The notes beneath the pieces were generated by a model. The model had not been told where the DNA came from and ran no database searches. It saw only the letters and a list, made by a program, of their open reading frames with translations. The position numbers and the translations under genes were made by a program. A DNA stretch of 7,368 nt, taken from assembly GCA_005879655.1 (NCBI GenBank), contig VBJK01000490.1, forward strand, positions 1 through 7,368. Direction: 5' to 3'. Below are positions 1-6,283 of this stretch, piece by piece; within the stretch, counting starts at the first letter, position 1; every line of letters begins with the position of its first letter. This DNA comes from Chloroflexota bacterium. Its GTDB lineage: Bacteria; Chloroflexota; Ktedonobacteria; Ktedonobacterales; Ktedonobacteraceae.

Positions 1-261
1 TAAGATACGTACTGCATCCTCATCACACAGTCCCGCACCAGCCGCGATCGTATCTTGAAAATGTAATGCAGGGCTATCATCCGCGCCGACCGCTACCGCT
101 AATCCTCCCTGTGCATAGCGCGTATTACTCTCACCCAGTTGCCCTTTTGTCACCAGAGCAACACGCAGGTCATCCGGCAAGCGTAGCGCAACTGACAGTC
201 CGGCAATACCACCCCCAATGATTACAACATCGAACAATTGGCCGGGTTGGCTATGGGTCAT
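1..261 (-). CDS. nadB: L-aspartate oxidase, N-terminal 87 residues (runs off left edge)
   Basis: L-aspartate oxidase is an FAD flavoenzyme that oxidises L-aspartate to iminoaspartate, the first step of de novo NAD synthesis, and hands the product to quinolinate synthase (NadA). The visible 87 residues contain the FAD dinucleotide-binding motif VVIIGGGIAGL (residues 12-22) and the family block TRYAQGGLAVAV (47-58), followed by DDSPALHFQDTIAAGAGLCD (61-80), which is close to the NadB consensus for flavin and substrate contacts. The frame is open to the window edge, so the C-terminal part and any nadA or nadC partner lie to the left. The start ATG at 261 is supported by AGGAG at 271-275 with nine bases between. 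The related family member is the succinate/fumarate reductase flavoprotein, but the AQGGLAVA and AGAGLCD blocks favour NadB. It is preceded by its own promoter with palindromic sites, so it is probably a separate transcription unit from the polysaccharide genes. Confidence 0.93.
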   Translation of the reverse strand, partial: MTHSQPGQLFDVVIIGGGIAGLSVALRLPDDLRVALVTKGQLGESNTRYAQGGLAVAVGADDSPALHFQDTIAAGAGLCDEDAVRIL

Positions 262-290
262 CCTAATCTTCTCCTGATCCCTCTTTGGAA

Positions 291-311
291 TAAGTGTATA
301 TTGTACACTTA
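291..311. promoter_or_regulatory. Palindromic operator candidate 1 upstream of nadB
   Basis: A perfect inverted repeat: arm TAAGTGTA (291-298), five-base spacer TATTG, arm TACACTTA (304-311). It overlaps the predicted -10 element (295-300) and part of the spacer of the nadB promoter, the usual place for a repressor site. It lies 30 bases from the nadB start codon. The cognate regulator is not in the window. NrtR-, NiaR- or NadQ-type regulators of NAD synthesis are candidates by context only, and I cannot assign the motif to one of them. Confidence 0.6.
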
Positions 312-323
312 CAAGGTAGACAA
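295..323 (-). promoter_or_regulatory. Candidate sigma70-type promoter of nadB
   Basis: On the minus strand TTGTCT (318-323) and TATACA (295-300) are separated by exactly 17 bases, each matching the -35 and -10 consensus at four of six positions. The predicted transcript would begin near 288 and give a leader of about 27 bases containing the AGGAG ribosome site. The placement agrees with the two flanking palindromes. This is a motif-based prediction; other weak hexamer pairs exist in this AT-rich stretch. Confidence 0.4.
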
Positions 324-329
324 AAAAGA

Positions 330-350
330 AAGGTGTTCACTGTACACTTT
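330..350. promoter_or_regulatory. Palindromic operator candidate 2 upstream of nadB
   Basis: A second 21-base site matching site 1 at 15 of 21 positions in the same orientation, including the nine-base block TGTACACTT (341-349). It is an imperfect inverted repeat: AAGGTGT (330-336) against ACACTTT (344-350), one mismatch in seven. It starts 39 bases from the start of site 1 and lies just upstream of the predicted -35 element (318-323), so the pair brackets the promoter. The similarity between the two sites makes chance less likely than for either alone. Confidence 0.5.
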
Positions 351-440
351 CTCCAAGTATACCCAATTTTTCGGAGCTTGTCCATCTTTGACTGTAGCCC
401 GTCTAACAAACTCTAACTCTTACAACCAAACGTAACAAAC

Positions 441-470
441 GGCCCCTTCCCAACCGGAGAGGGCCTTTTT
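441..470. terminator. Hairpin with T-run, probable intrinsic terminator
   Basis: GGCCCCTTCC (441-450) and GGAGAGGGCC (456-465) can form a ten-position stem with two internal mismatches and the loop CAACC, followed on the plus strand by TTTTT (466-470). The T-run fits plus-strand transcription best, yet the only nearby genes are on the minus strand. Read on the minus strand the hairpin is followed by the weaker GTTTGTT, so it may still end the polysaccharide operon 131 bases after its last stop codon and insulate nadB. Direction is therefore uncertain. Confidence 0.5.
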
Positions 471-601
471 GCATGAAGATGCCTACACGTACTAGTTACA
501 TACGTCGCATCGCCTTTTTCAGACTCATGCCAACTTCTCTGGATATGTTGTCTGGTGCAGTATCCCAAGACGGATCGAGAGGTTAGAGCCAACGTGAATA
601 C

Positions 602-1318
602 TCAGGCACCTGGCAAAAAATCATCAGAGAACGTTTTCCCTTTGTTAAATGTGGCACGTTTATTACCACGATATATCGTTACTGCTCCCTGACCATAAAC
701 ACTCCAGCCCACTTTCCTGCCAGCGGCCCCATCGTCAATCATCCCTGTATATTCATCGATACCGAGCAAGACAACACCGGGTAATAATTGGGAGAGCTGT
801 GGCCCCCAATTCTCGCCAAAGGTATTATGGTGTGGCAAAACGCATGTGTTGGGCACTAGCTGGAGACCTTGCGCAACTTGCCGCTGTGCTGGATCATAAT
901 AGTATTGGCAGAGCACCATCGCGCCAGCACTGCTACCAGCGATGACAGCACCAGCATCGTAGGCCGTCAGCATAGCTTGCCAGCTCGCGCTCCCCGCCAA
1001 TGTCCTGCCCAGATACCCAGGAAACCCACCAAGCAGGTAGATCAAGCGCGATTGGCTGATGGTCGATGCAATAGCCGGATCGTTGGCGGATGCCCCGTCA
1101 ATCAGCGGCAACGACTCGACCTGTTGCACACCAAGATGACGGAACCAGTTGACGCCGTTATTGCCCGCGCGTCTATGATTATTGTCCGGGGCTGCTGCGG
1201 TCGGAATGATGCTCACGGGGACGCTTGGCCCACCCGCCAGCTCAATGGCGCGCAAGTCTGACTCGGACATGAGGCCACCAAATTCGTTTCCGCCTTCTAG
1301 AAGGATATATCCTGCCAT
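602..1318 (-). CDS. Family S51 serine hydrolase (peptidase E / cyanophycinase-like)
   Basis: A 238-residue protein with the class I glutamine-amidotransferase-like fold of peptidase family S51, which includes alpha-aspartyl dipeptidase (PepE) and cyanophycinase. Counting from the ATG at 1324 (240 residues), visible marks are EGGNEF (10-15), LLGGFPGYL (97-105), the nucleophile elbow GSSAGAM with Ser132 (130-136), a LPHHN histidine motif (163-167) and GIDEYTG (188-194). These match the Ser, His and acidic positions of the family. The arginine-rich stretch after the histidine that I associate with true cyanophycinases is not seen, so the substrate is probably a different aspartyl or other small peptide. 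There is no signal peptide; it should be cytoplasmic. The start at 1318 is preferred because AAGGAG (1327-1332) is eight bases away, against two bases for the ATG at 1324. It follows the GT2 stop by 12 bases and is the last gene of the run. Its link to polysaccharide synthesis is unknown. Confidence 0.85.
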   Translation of the reverse strand: MAGYILLEGGNEFGGLMSESDLRAIELAGGPSVPVSIIPTAAAPDNNHRRAGNNGVNWFRHLGVQQVESLPLIDGASANDPAIASTISQSRLIYLLGGFPGYLGRTLAGSASWQAMLTAYDAGAVIAGSSAGAMVLCQYYYDPAQRQVAQGLQLVPNTCVLPHHNTFGENWGPQLSQLLPGVVLLGIDEYTGMIDDGAAGRKVGWSVYGQGAVTIYRGNKRATFNKGKTFSDDFLPGA

Positions 1319-1326
1319 AGTCATGA

Positions 1327-1332
1327 CTCCTT
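1327..1332 (-). promoter_or_regulatory. Ribosome binding site that decides the hydrolase start
   Basis: AAGGAG on the minus strand overlaps the last bases of the GT2 gene (stop codon at 1331-1333). It has the normal eight-base spacing to ATG 1318 but only two bases to ATG 1324, so initiation at 1318 is more likely. The overlap with the upstream stop suggests translational coupling. Confidence 0.65.
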
Positions 1333-2566
1333 AAACCCTTGTCAGCGAAGTTGGTCTGCTGGTACGAATCCATTCACTATTATGCTTTTTACGCCACTTT
1401 AGAACTAAAAGCACCCATAATTTCCAAAGTACAAATTTCGGTGCAAATAGCAAGAGCGCTTTATAGATAGCAGGGTCTGGACGTAACAGCAAAAATGCAG
1501 AACCAACATAATACACGAGACCACTCATAAGTATAAGGCTCGCGACGATATCAGGTGGAGACCATAAAAGCAATGACCCCGCTAATAGCAAGATACACCA
1601 GCCTACTATGAACGACAAGGGAGGTGTGAGCAGAACGATTATCTCTTCAAAACAGTCAAATGCACGTAGTCGGAAGCCAGCCCTGAGCAGTGATAGAGTT
1701 TGTTCGATTTTCAGAGAGAGACCTGATTCCCAACGTATATCTTGCGTGCGCATGTCCGCAAAAGTGGGAGGCATATGTGAATGTACAATAGCTTTTCTCA
1801 CATAGTGTACCTTGGTGCCATGTTGCAACAAAACAAGATAATACTCATAATCCTCTGAATGACCATAGGTACACCAGGGCAAATGCTCCAAGAGATCATG
1901 ACTAAGACACATCCCGTTTCCAGTAAGCCTGGTTGAGAACCCCAAAAGACTTCTGCCAAAAGGACGCATATGATTCATCAAAGTCAGAGCGATCCAGCGC
2001 AAAATTGTGCTCGGAGACTCAGTGGCATTCAACACACCGTAATATCCCTGTAGAGCTTCTTTCCCTTGCTTCAGTTCGTCAGCCATCGCTTGCAAGAATT
2101 TTGAGTCTATAATAGAATCGGCATCGAAAATCACATAAGCATCATGAATGGATTGGTTTTCTTTGAGCTGTTGAAAAGCCCACGCAAGAGCATGACCCTT
2201 ACTCCGCTTGGCTTGATCAAAGCGTTCGTAGACCTGGACCCCTCCTGCGGTACGAGCTACTTGAGCAGTACTATCTGTACAATTATCCGCTATAACATAG
2301 ACGGAATAGAGATCTTTAGGATAAGTCATTGTAGATAGGCTCTTCAGTAAAGGTCCAAGCAAAACCTCTTCATTATGAGCAGGAATCAAAATGCCAAAAT
2401 TGATACACGCAGACTCAGGAGTAGGAACTTGATCTTCACACTCAATCTTCGGCTTGTTTGTTTGTAAAATGACCATGGTAACTAAGATGCATAAGTAAAC
2501 AGTCGGTACAGCGATCAATACTTCTGCTACTTCAAGGCACCACTTGAGCAACTGTAATACCAACAT
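1331..2566 (-). CDS. Membrane glycosyltransferase family 2 (processive-synthase-like)
   Basis: A 411-residue inverting glycosyltransferase of family GT2 that would move a sugar from a nucleotide donor onto a glycan or lipid acceptor at the cytoplasmic face of the membrane. Motifs in order: one membrane segment (about 13-35), IPAHNEE (61-67), ADNCTD (93-98), the metal-binding DxD in IFDADS (146-151), GNGMC (216-220), SEDYEYY with the likely catalytic acid (237-243) and QDIRWESG (275-282), the QxxRW signature found in cellulose, chitin, hyaluronan and poly-GlcNAc synthases. Three further membrane segments lie at about 315-335, 337-360 and 366-390, and the end WIRTSR resembles the WxRTxR tail of synthase-like GT2 proteins. 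A processive polymer synthase is therefore possible, but short GT2 proteins of this layout also add single sugars. The start at 2566 lies 18 bases after the GT4 stop; AAAGG (2578-2582) is a modest ribosome site with 11-base spacing. Confidence 0.88.
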   Translation of the reverse strand: MLVLQLLKWCLEVAEVLIAVPTVYLCILVTMVILQTNKPKIECEDQVPTPESACINFGILIPAHNEEVLLGPLLKSLSTMTYPKDLYSVYVIADNCTDSTAQVARTAGGVQVYERFDQAKRSKGHALAWAFQQLKENQSIHDAYVIFDADSIIDSKFLQAMADELKQGKEALQGYYGVLNATESPSTILRWIALTLMNHMRPFGRSLLGFSTRLTGNGMCLSHDLLEHLPWCTYGHSEDYEYYLVLLQHGTKVHYVRKAIVHSHMPPTFADMRTQDIRWESGLSLKIEQTLSLLRAGFRLRAFDCFEEIIVLLTPPLSFIVGWCILLLAGSLLLWSPPDIVASLILMSGLVYYVGSAFLLLRPDPAIYKALLLFAPKFVLWKLWVLLVLKWRKKHNSEWIRTSRPTSLTRV

Positions 2567-2584
2567 AAATACGTGGACCTTTCT

Positions 2585-3769
2585 CTATAGCAGAACATCT
2601 TCAAAAATCTGCCATAAAAACCTTCTATAGTGCTCCCAGTTATATGTCTCTTCCACAAGAACTCTGCCTGCATTCCCCAACGCAGCACGTAGTTGCGGAT
2701 CAAGCAGAAGATTGAGTACTGCTTGGGCAAACCTCTCAGGCTGATCTGCGACCAGCAGATGCTTGCCTGGTATCACAACCAGACCCTCACAACCAAGGCT
2801 TGTAGAAACCACTGCTTTCTGCATGGCGAGAGCTTCAAGAATTTTCAGCCGTGTGCCACTACCTATGAGTAGTGGAGCAAGAGCTACCTCCGCCTGTGCA
2901 AGGTAGGGACGCATATCTGGCACAGAGCCAATAACAGTGACACCAGGAAGTTCCGCCAGCTTTAGTACTTCTGGCAATGGATTCTTGCCAATGATCTGCC
3001 ACGTTGCCGTAGGTAGCTGTGCTCGAATAAGCGGCCAACATCTCTGGGCAAAAAAGAGTACTGCCTGAACATTGGGGTAGTACTCCATAGAACCCGTGAA
3101 TATGATACGTCCTGGAACCTCCTGAAGTACATCATCCTTTTGAAAACGCTTCGTATCAACACCATTAGGCAGTACTTGAATCACACGTGTTGGTAAGAGT
3201 CGTTTCAATATGAGGTGTTCTCGCTCACTTGTTACTAACACTGTGTGAGCACTCCGGCAACGCTCTATCTCCGCAGCCCTTATAAGATGACTCTCCAGCC
3301 AGTTGTACCACTTACGTACCGATGTTCTTTCTTGCTGATATGTGCGTTGTCGAACTTCAAATTCTATATTATGTTGATCAATGATGACCTTCACATGCTT
3401 TGGAAGACGATACGTAGCCATAAGGACACTTTCGTAAAGCACAACATCGTAGTGCTCATGGGCTACGAGTGCATCTATAGCATCCTGCATCTCTCTGCGG
3501 TAATAGGACTGCAAGGTATAGGATTTTCCACACAATGTACTGACCAACTGTTGCCGTCGCTTGGCAGGTTCAGACCAAGGGATTACGTGCACAGAAGATG
3601 CCAGTTGTTCTATTGCAGCAATAGCAGACTCTTTGTCACTGCCACCAGGCTGGAAGGCCAGCAATGAACAGTTGTGCTTTGCTGCAAGCATTTTCAATAC
3701 TTGGTAATTACGGGTACTGGCACCTGACTGAGGAGATGGTAGATTAAACGATAGTATAAGGATATTCAT
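2585..3769 (-). CDS. Glycosyltransferase family 4 (GT-B fold)
   Basis: A 394-residue retaining glycosyltransferase of the GT4 type, full length for the family, predicted to be cytoplasmic or peripheral to the membrane and to add a sugar to the growing repeat unit. The N-terminal acceptor domain begins with MNILILSFNLPSPQSGA, containing the glycine loop seen in this family, and has DQHNIE at 131-136. The C-terminal donor domain shows VLPNGVD (199-205), FTGSMEYYPN (224-233), WQIIGKNP (257-264), VTVIGSVPD (277-285) and GSGTRLKILEAL (303-314), the glycine/glutamate donor-binding block. The FTGSM-YPNV and GSGTRLKILEA blocks resemble GT4 enzymes of exopolysaccharide loci often named after PEP-CTERM/XrtA sugar transferases; specificity cannot be read. 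Its ATG overlaps the TGA of the upstream Wzy-like gene in the four-base ATGA arrangement, so the two are translationally coupled. AAGGA lies about 13 bases upstream of the ATG. Confidence 0.9.
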   Translation of the reverse strand: MNILILSFNLPSPQSGASTRNYQVLKMLAAKHNCSLLAFQPGGSDKESAIAAIEQLASSVHVIPWSEPAKRRQQLVSTLCGKSYTLQSYYRREMQDAIDALVAHEHYDVVLYESVLMATYRLPKHVKVIIDQHNIEFEVRQRTYQQERTSVRKWYNWLESHLIRAAEIERCRSAHTVLVTSEREHLILKRLLPTRVIQVLPNGVDTKRFQKDDVLQEVPGRIIFTGSMEYYPNVQAVLFFAQRCWPLIRAQLPTATWQIIGKNPLPEVLKLAELPGVTVIGSVPDMRPYLAQAEVALAPLLIGSGTRLKILEALAMQKAVVSTSLGCEGLVVIPGKHLLVADQPERFAQAVLNLLLDPQLRAALGNAGRVLVEETYNWEHYRRFLWQIFEDVLL

Positions 3770-5313
3770 CTATGTTCTACTTCCTTTTTCGCCACCGCAG
3801 TCTCGTCCATTGCAGGAAGCCTCATTAACATACCAAAGAGCAAGCCAACGTAAATAACATTGCGAAAGAAGAAGAGCTGGTAATCAGCGAACGCCACGAT
3901 GATTTCCATAAATGCAACGGCCACGATGAAGATGGCCGTTAGTTGCAGATAAGGATCTTTCAGCTTACGTGCTACCAAGCAACCGCGTACAATAACAGCC
4001 CCAAAGAGATACCAGAAGACTGAGTAACCAATCACGCCTAATCGTATCCATATCCAATAGATATTATTGTGGGGAACAGAGTCGTAGTATGGATCAAAGG
4101 TTCTAATTTGTGGGAAAATTTTGGTAAGTGGCACTGGCAGGAGGAACGGCTTGCCAAAGCCCATACCTAAAGGATACCTCTTAGCCGTATACTCCAGATC
4201 ATAATTCTCTATGATGCGATAGAGGTTAGAGTTAGTGTTCCTGGTATCTGTAGTACTGGGATTAACAATTGAGACAACTGCTCGTGCCGGTTGCCCATAC
4301 CATTCACGAGAGTGTGAAAATGCAGCGACGTAGCTACCAAGAAAAACAACACAGACAAGCAACGCTAACGCCATCTTTTTACGGGAGCCGGGCTTCATTA
4401 CAAAAAGCATGCACCAAGCTACTATTAGTCCTACAACTAGTGCAACATAATCAGCACGTCGTTGGTTAGCAAAAAACGCAATGAGTACAGGTGGCAAGAA
4501 AGACAGTGCAACATAAAATTGGGGTCTAAAACGATAATGCATACAAAACAGCATCAATAACAAGATGAGCGCAGCAAAAAAGAATGACTCCTCGTGAGAC
4601 ATAATAGTATCGTGCCCTTGTAAATTCCCATGCCAATAAACCAGATAAATATATGTCCCCTGTAGTCCTTTGACACCAGCGCCGATGATCACCACCCAGA
4701 AAAAAGCACGAACATGTTTCTTGAGCGTAATCAGGTTGTAAGAGAGCAAGAAAGATATGAACATATACCAGAAAGGTCTTGCCTCAACTACTGTAACCTT
4801 GAGACTTCCACCAGTTGCTAAACCATATCCGACTGCTATTGCAACACATAGTAGGTAGAGAGAAAAAGGTATCATAAGTTTGCCACCAGTTAAAGGTGGC
4901 TTACGGTTGACAATGCGAGAGCAAATTAGCACGACCAGCGTCAAGATGAATAAGAAACCAATGGGGCGCTCAAATAAACCCTCTAGAGATGGTGGCCAAT
5001 AGAAGACATAGAGATTGTCCGTGACTATATAGGTTGGGAGCGGGGCCTGCTCAATGAGCACCACAGCTGCAAGCGCTATATACAAACCCACTACAGGCCG
5101 CCACACGACCACAGCAACGATAGTAAGCGACGCCAGAGCACCATAGATGAAGGTGAAGCTCGTCATCGCCCCACTTAGCACCAACAATGGAACGGCGCTT
5201 AATGCAGTAATCAGGATAATCAGGAACGTTATCGTATTCTGCCGCTTTTGGGTAGCACACAAGGCAGACATATTGCGCAATCCGCTGGTAGTTACTAATG
5301 GTTGTATATCCAT
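3766..5313 (-). CDS. O-antigen ligase / Wzy-like polysaccharide polymerase
   Basis: A 515-residue integral membrane protein with about 12-14 hydrophobic segments and one long extracytoplasmic loop (roughly residues 334-415) near the C-terminal end, the layout of the Wzy_C/WaaL superfamily. These proteins polymerise lipid-linked repeat units or transfer the finished glycan to an acceptor on the outer side of the membrane. Family-like marks are QRRADYVAL (284-292), a loop containing YPLGMGFGKPF (380-390) and VPHNNIYWIWIRLGVIGY (413-430), matching the H-N ... L ... G-x-x-G block with the key histidine. Polymerase and ligase cannot be told apart from sequence. A longer reading from ATG 5421 adds 36 residues but has no ribosome site and would overlap the small gene at 5316-5456; ATG 5313 has AGGAGGT (5322-5328) eight bases upstream and is chosen. 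It sits next to Wzz-like and CpsD-like genes, which supports the polymerase role. Confidence 0.85.
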   Translation of the reverse strand: MDIQPLVTTSGLRNMSALCATQKRQNTITFLIILITALSAVPLLVLSGAMTSFTFIYGALASLTIVAVVVWRPVVGLYIALAAVVLIEQAPLPTYIVTDNLYVFYWPPSLEGLFERPIGFLFILTLVVLICSRIVNRKPPLTGGKLMIPFSLYLLCVAIAVGYGLATGGSLKVTVVEARPFWYMFISFLLSYNLITLKKHVRAFFWVVIIGAGVKGLQGTYIYLVYWHGNLQGHDTIMSHEESFFFAALILLLMLFCMHYRFRPQFYVALSFLPPVLIAFFANQRRADYVALVVGLIVAWCMLFVMKPGSRKKMALALLVCVVFLGSYVAAFSHSREWYGQPARAVVSIVNPSTTDTRNTNSNLYRIIENYDLEYTAKRYPLGMGFGKPFLLPVPLTKIFPQIRTFDPYYDSVPHNNIYWIWIRLGVIGYSVFWYLFGAVIVRGCLVARKLKDPYLQLTAIFIVAVAFMEIIVAFADYQLFFFRNVIYVGLLFGMLMRLPAMDETAVAKKEVEHR

Positions 5314-5315
5314 AG

Positions 5316-5456
5316 CTACCCACCTCCTGCCATATTTATGTAAATCATCATAATGATAATAAAAGTGATCAATAAGAAGCGCACTCGTGTGTCGTACTGG
5401 TGTGCAAACAGCCCCACACATAGAAAGAGCATGAGAAGAACAAAAATACTTAGCAT
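5316..5456 (-). CDS. Small membrane protein, 46 residues, two hydrophobic segments
   Basis: I do not recognise this as a known family. The frame from ATG 5456 to TAG 5316-5318 encodes 46 residues: a hydrophobic segment LSIFVLLMLFLCVGLFA (2-18), a short polar turn HQYDTRVR (19-26), a second hydrophobic segment FLLITFIIIMMIYINMA (27-43) and a Gly-Gly-Gly end. It therefore looks like a helical hairpin in the membrane. An in-frame TAA four codons upstream makes ATG 5456 the first possible ATG; GAGG five bases upstream is a fair ribosome site. It starts 26 bases after the CpsD-like stop and ends two bases before the Wzy-like start, filling a gap that would otherwise be 169 bases. It may be an accessory of the Wzz/ATPase/Wzy complex. 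It could instead be a non-functional leader that only couples translation; its composition alone cannot exclude chance. Confidence 0.6.
   Translation of the reverse strand: MLSIFVLLMLFLCVGLFAHQYDTRVRFLLITFIIIMMIYINMAGGG
5322..5328 (-). promoter_or_regulatory. Strong ribosome binding site of the Wzy-like gene
   Basis: AGGAGGT on the minus strand, eight bases before ATG 5313, is the best Shine-Dalgarno match in the window. It lies inside the last codons of the upstream 46-residue gene and encodes part of its Gly-Gly-Gly tail. Ribosomes finishing the small gene would end two bases before the next start. Confidence 0.75.
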
Positions 5457-5482
5457 AAGCCCCTCTTACGAAAGAAGACTAC

Positions 5483-6283
5483 CTAGAGCAGCTGCCGTAA
5501 CCAACGTGGTATGGCGCTCTGGAACTGATTGAGAATAACGCCGAGCACCCGCAGCTCTTTCAAGTAGTTACGCGTCTCTGCGACAGCAGGTATAGGGGTC
5601 ACTCCCGCTTGAACCACGATGATCAGGGCTTCGACAATACTGGCCGCTAGAGGACCGTAAGCCGTCGTGGCTACTGAAGGCAGATCAACAATTACTACAG
5701 CGTCCGATCCACGCAATGCCTCCAGGTATCCTTTTTGACAAAGTTGTTGCAATGACTTAATCTCATCTTGCCTGGCATTACCAGCAGAGATAATAGTCAG
5801 GTTGGAGCTGACGCGACAACGAATACGAGCTATGTCAGCCTCTCCGCGCAACCATTCTGCAAGGCCAGGACCTGGCGGAAGCGCAAAGTGCTCCCGTAAA
5901 TAAGGATGTTCCCAATTGCACTCTATCAATGTGACTGGTATGTTGCTATCCACTGCTAAGGTTTCTGCCGACACTAATGATAAAAAAGATTTACCTTCTC
6001 CGCTCGATGCGCTCGTGAAACCTACACTAGTCACTGCATCCCGTTCATGAAAAAATGCGGAGATACAAATCTGCCTACATCGCTCTCGTAGTAACTCAGC
6101 TATCCCCATATCATTTTTTACATCATTTGAGTACATATTATGAATTTTATTCGGTGGAACACCATTTGCATATTGCACAACATTAGGGGACATAATCGGT
6201 ACCGAGGTATTCATATCTGGCAACAAGCTTTGAGACGTATTCTCTATATGCTTTGCGGATCGCATTTCGCTATTTTCAAACAT
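5483..6283 (-). CDS. CpsD/CapB-like P-loop ATPase (BY-kinase family, degenerate)
   Basis: A 266-residue cytoplasmic ATPase of the bacterial tyrosine kinase family, whose members pair with a Wzz-type membrane protein to control polysaccharide polymerisation. After a polar, probably disordered N-terminus (1-58) comes ELLRERCRQICISAFF (63-78), corresponding to the EAYRxLRTNI region. Next are a Walker A motif SASSGEGKS (91-99, Lys98), the Walker A' position LIECNWEHP (119-127) and a Walker B strand VVIVDLPSV (196-204). In typical BY-kinases Walker A' reads like IDxDxRxP; here Glu, Asn and Glu-His replace the usual Asp, Asp and Arg. The C-terminus ends PRWLRQLL with no tyrosine cluster, so autophosphorylation of a tail is unlikely. 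It may act as an ATP-dependent switch rather than a kinase. The start at 6283 is supported by AAGGAG (6289-6294) with five-base spacing. It lies 73 bases after its Wzz-like partner. Confidence 0.87.
   Translation of the reverse strand: MFENSEMRSAKHIENTSQSLLPDMNTSVPIMSPNVVQYANGVPPNKIHNMYSNDVKNDMGIAELLRERCRQICISAFFHERDAVTSVGFTSASSGEGKSFLSLVSAETLAVDSNIPVTLIECNWEHPYLREHFALPPGPGLAEWLRGEADIARIRCRVSSNLTIISAGNARQDEIKSLQQLCQKGYLEALRGSDAVVIVDLPSVATTAYGPLAASIVEALIIVVQAGVTPIPAVAETRNYLKELRVLGVILNQFQSAIPRWLRQLL

Larger units (their letters stand above)
262..601. other. Intergenic region between the S51 hydrolase gene and nadB
   Basis: This 340-base stretch has no convincing gene. From right to left it holds about 130 bases with no recognised signal after the hydrolase stop, a GC-rich hairpin with a T-run (441-470), an AT-rich stretch, then the nadB promoter with two palindromes (291-350) and the nadB ribosome site (AGGAG, 271-275). 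A plus-strand open frame at 238-435 exists but overlaps nadB antisense and has no ribosome site or recognisable domain, so it is not called. Confidence 0.7.

Noticed and set aside
238..435. 65-residue plus-strand frame between nadB and the hairpin, ending just before the hairpin stem
   Set aside because: It starts antisense inside nadB, runs through the promoter and both palindromes, has no clear ribosome site and shows no recognisable domain. Its end near the hairpin is probably coincidence.
487..505. ACGTA / TACGT inverted repeat with a nine-base spacer
   Set aside because: Five-base arms are expected by chance and no gene start lies close by.
496..528. Ten-codon minus-strand frame (MSLKKAMRRM) between the hydrolase and the hairpin
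   Set aside because: It is too short to separate from chance, and no attenuator structure or downstream gene explains a leader peptide here.
649..1261. Two overlapping plus-strand frames of 98 and 130 residues opposite the S51 hydrolase
   Set aside because: They lie antisense to a well-supported hydrolase gene and have no domain or hydrophobic pattern of their own.
3245..3667. 140-residue plus-strand frame opposite the GT4 gene
   Set aside because: The opposite strand encodes a glycosyltransferase with all motifs intact; the antisense product has no family features.
5314..5421. 36-residue N-terminal extension of the Wzy-like protein from ATG 5421
   Set aside because: The extension is polar and histidine/tyrosine-rich, has no ribosome site, and overlaps the small membrane gene, whereas ATG 5313 has a near-perfect ribosome site.
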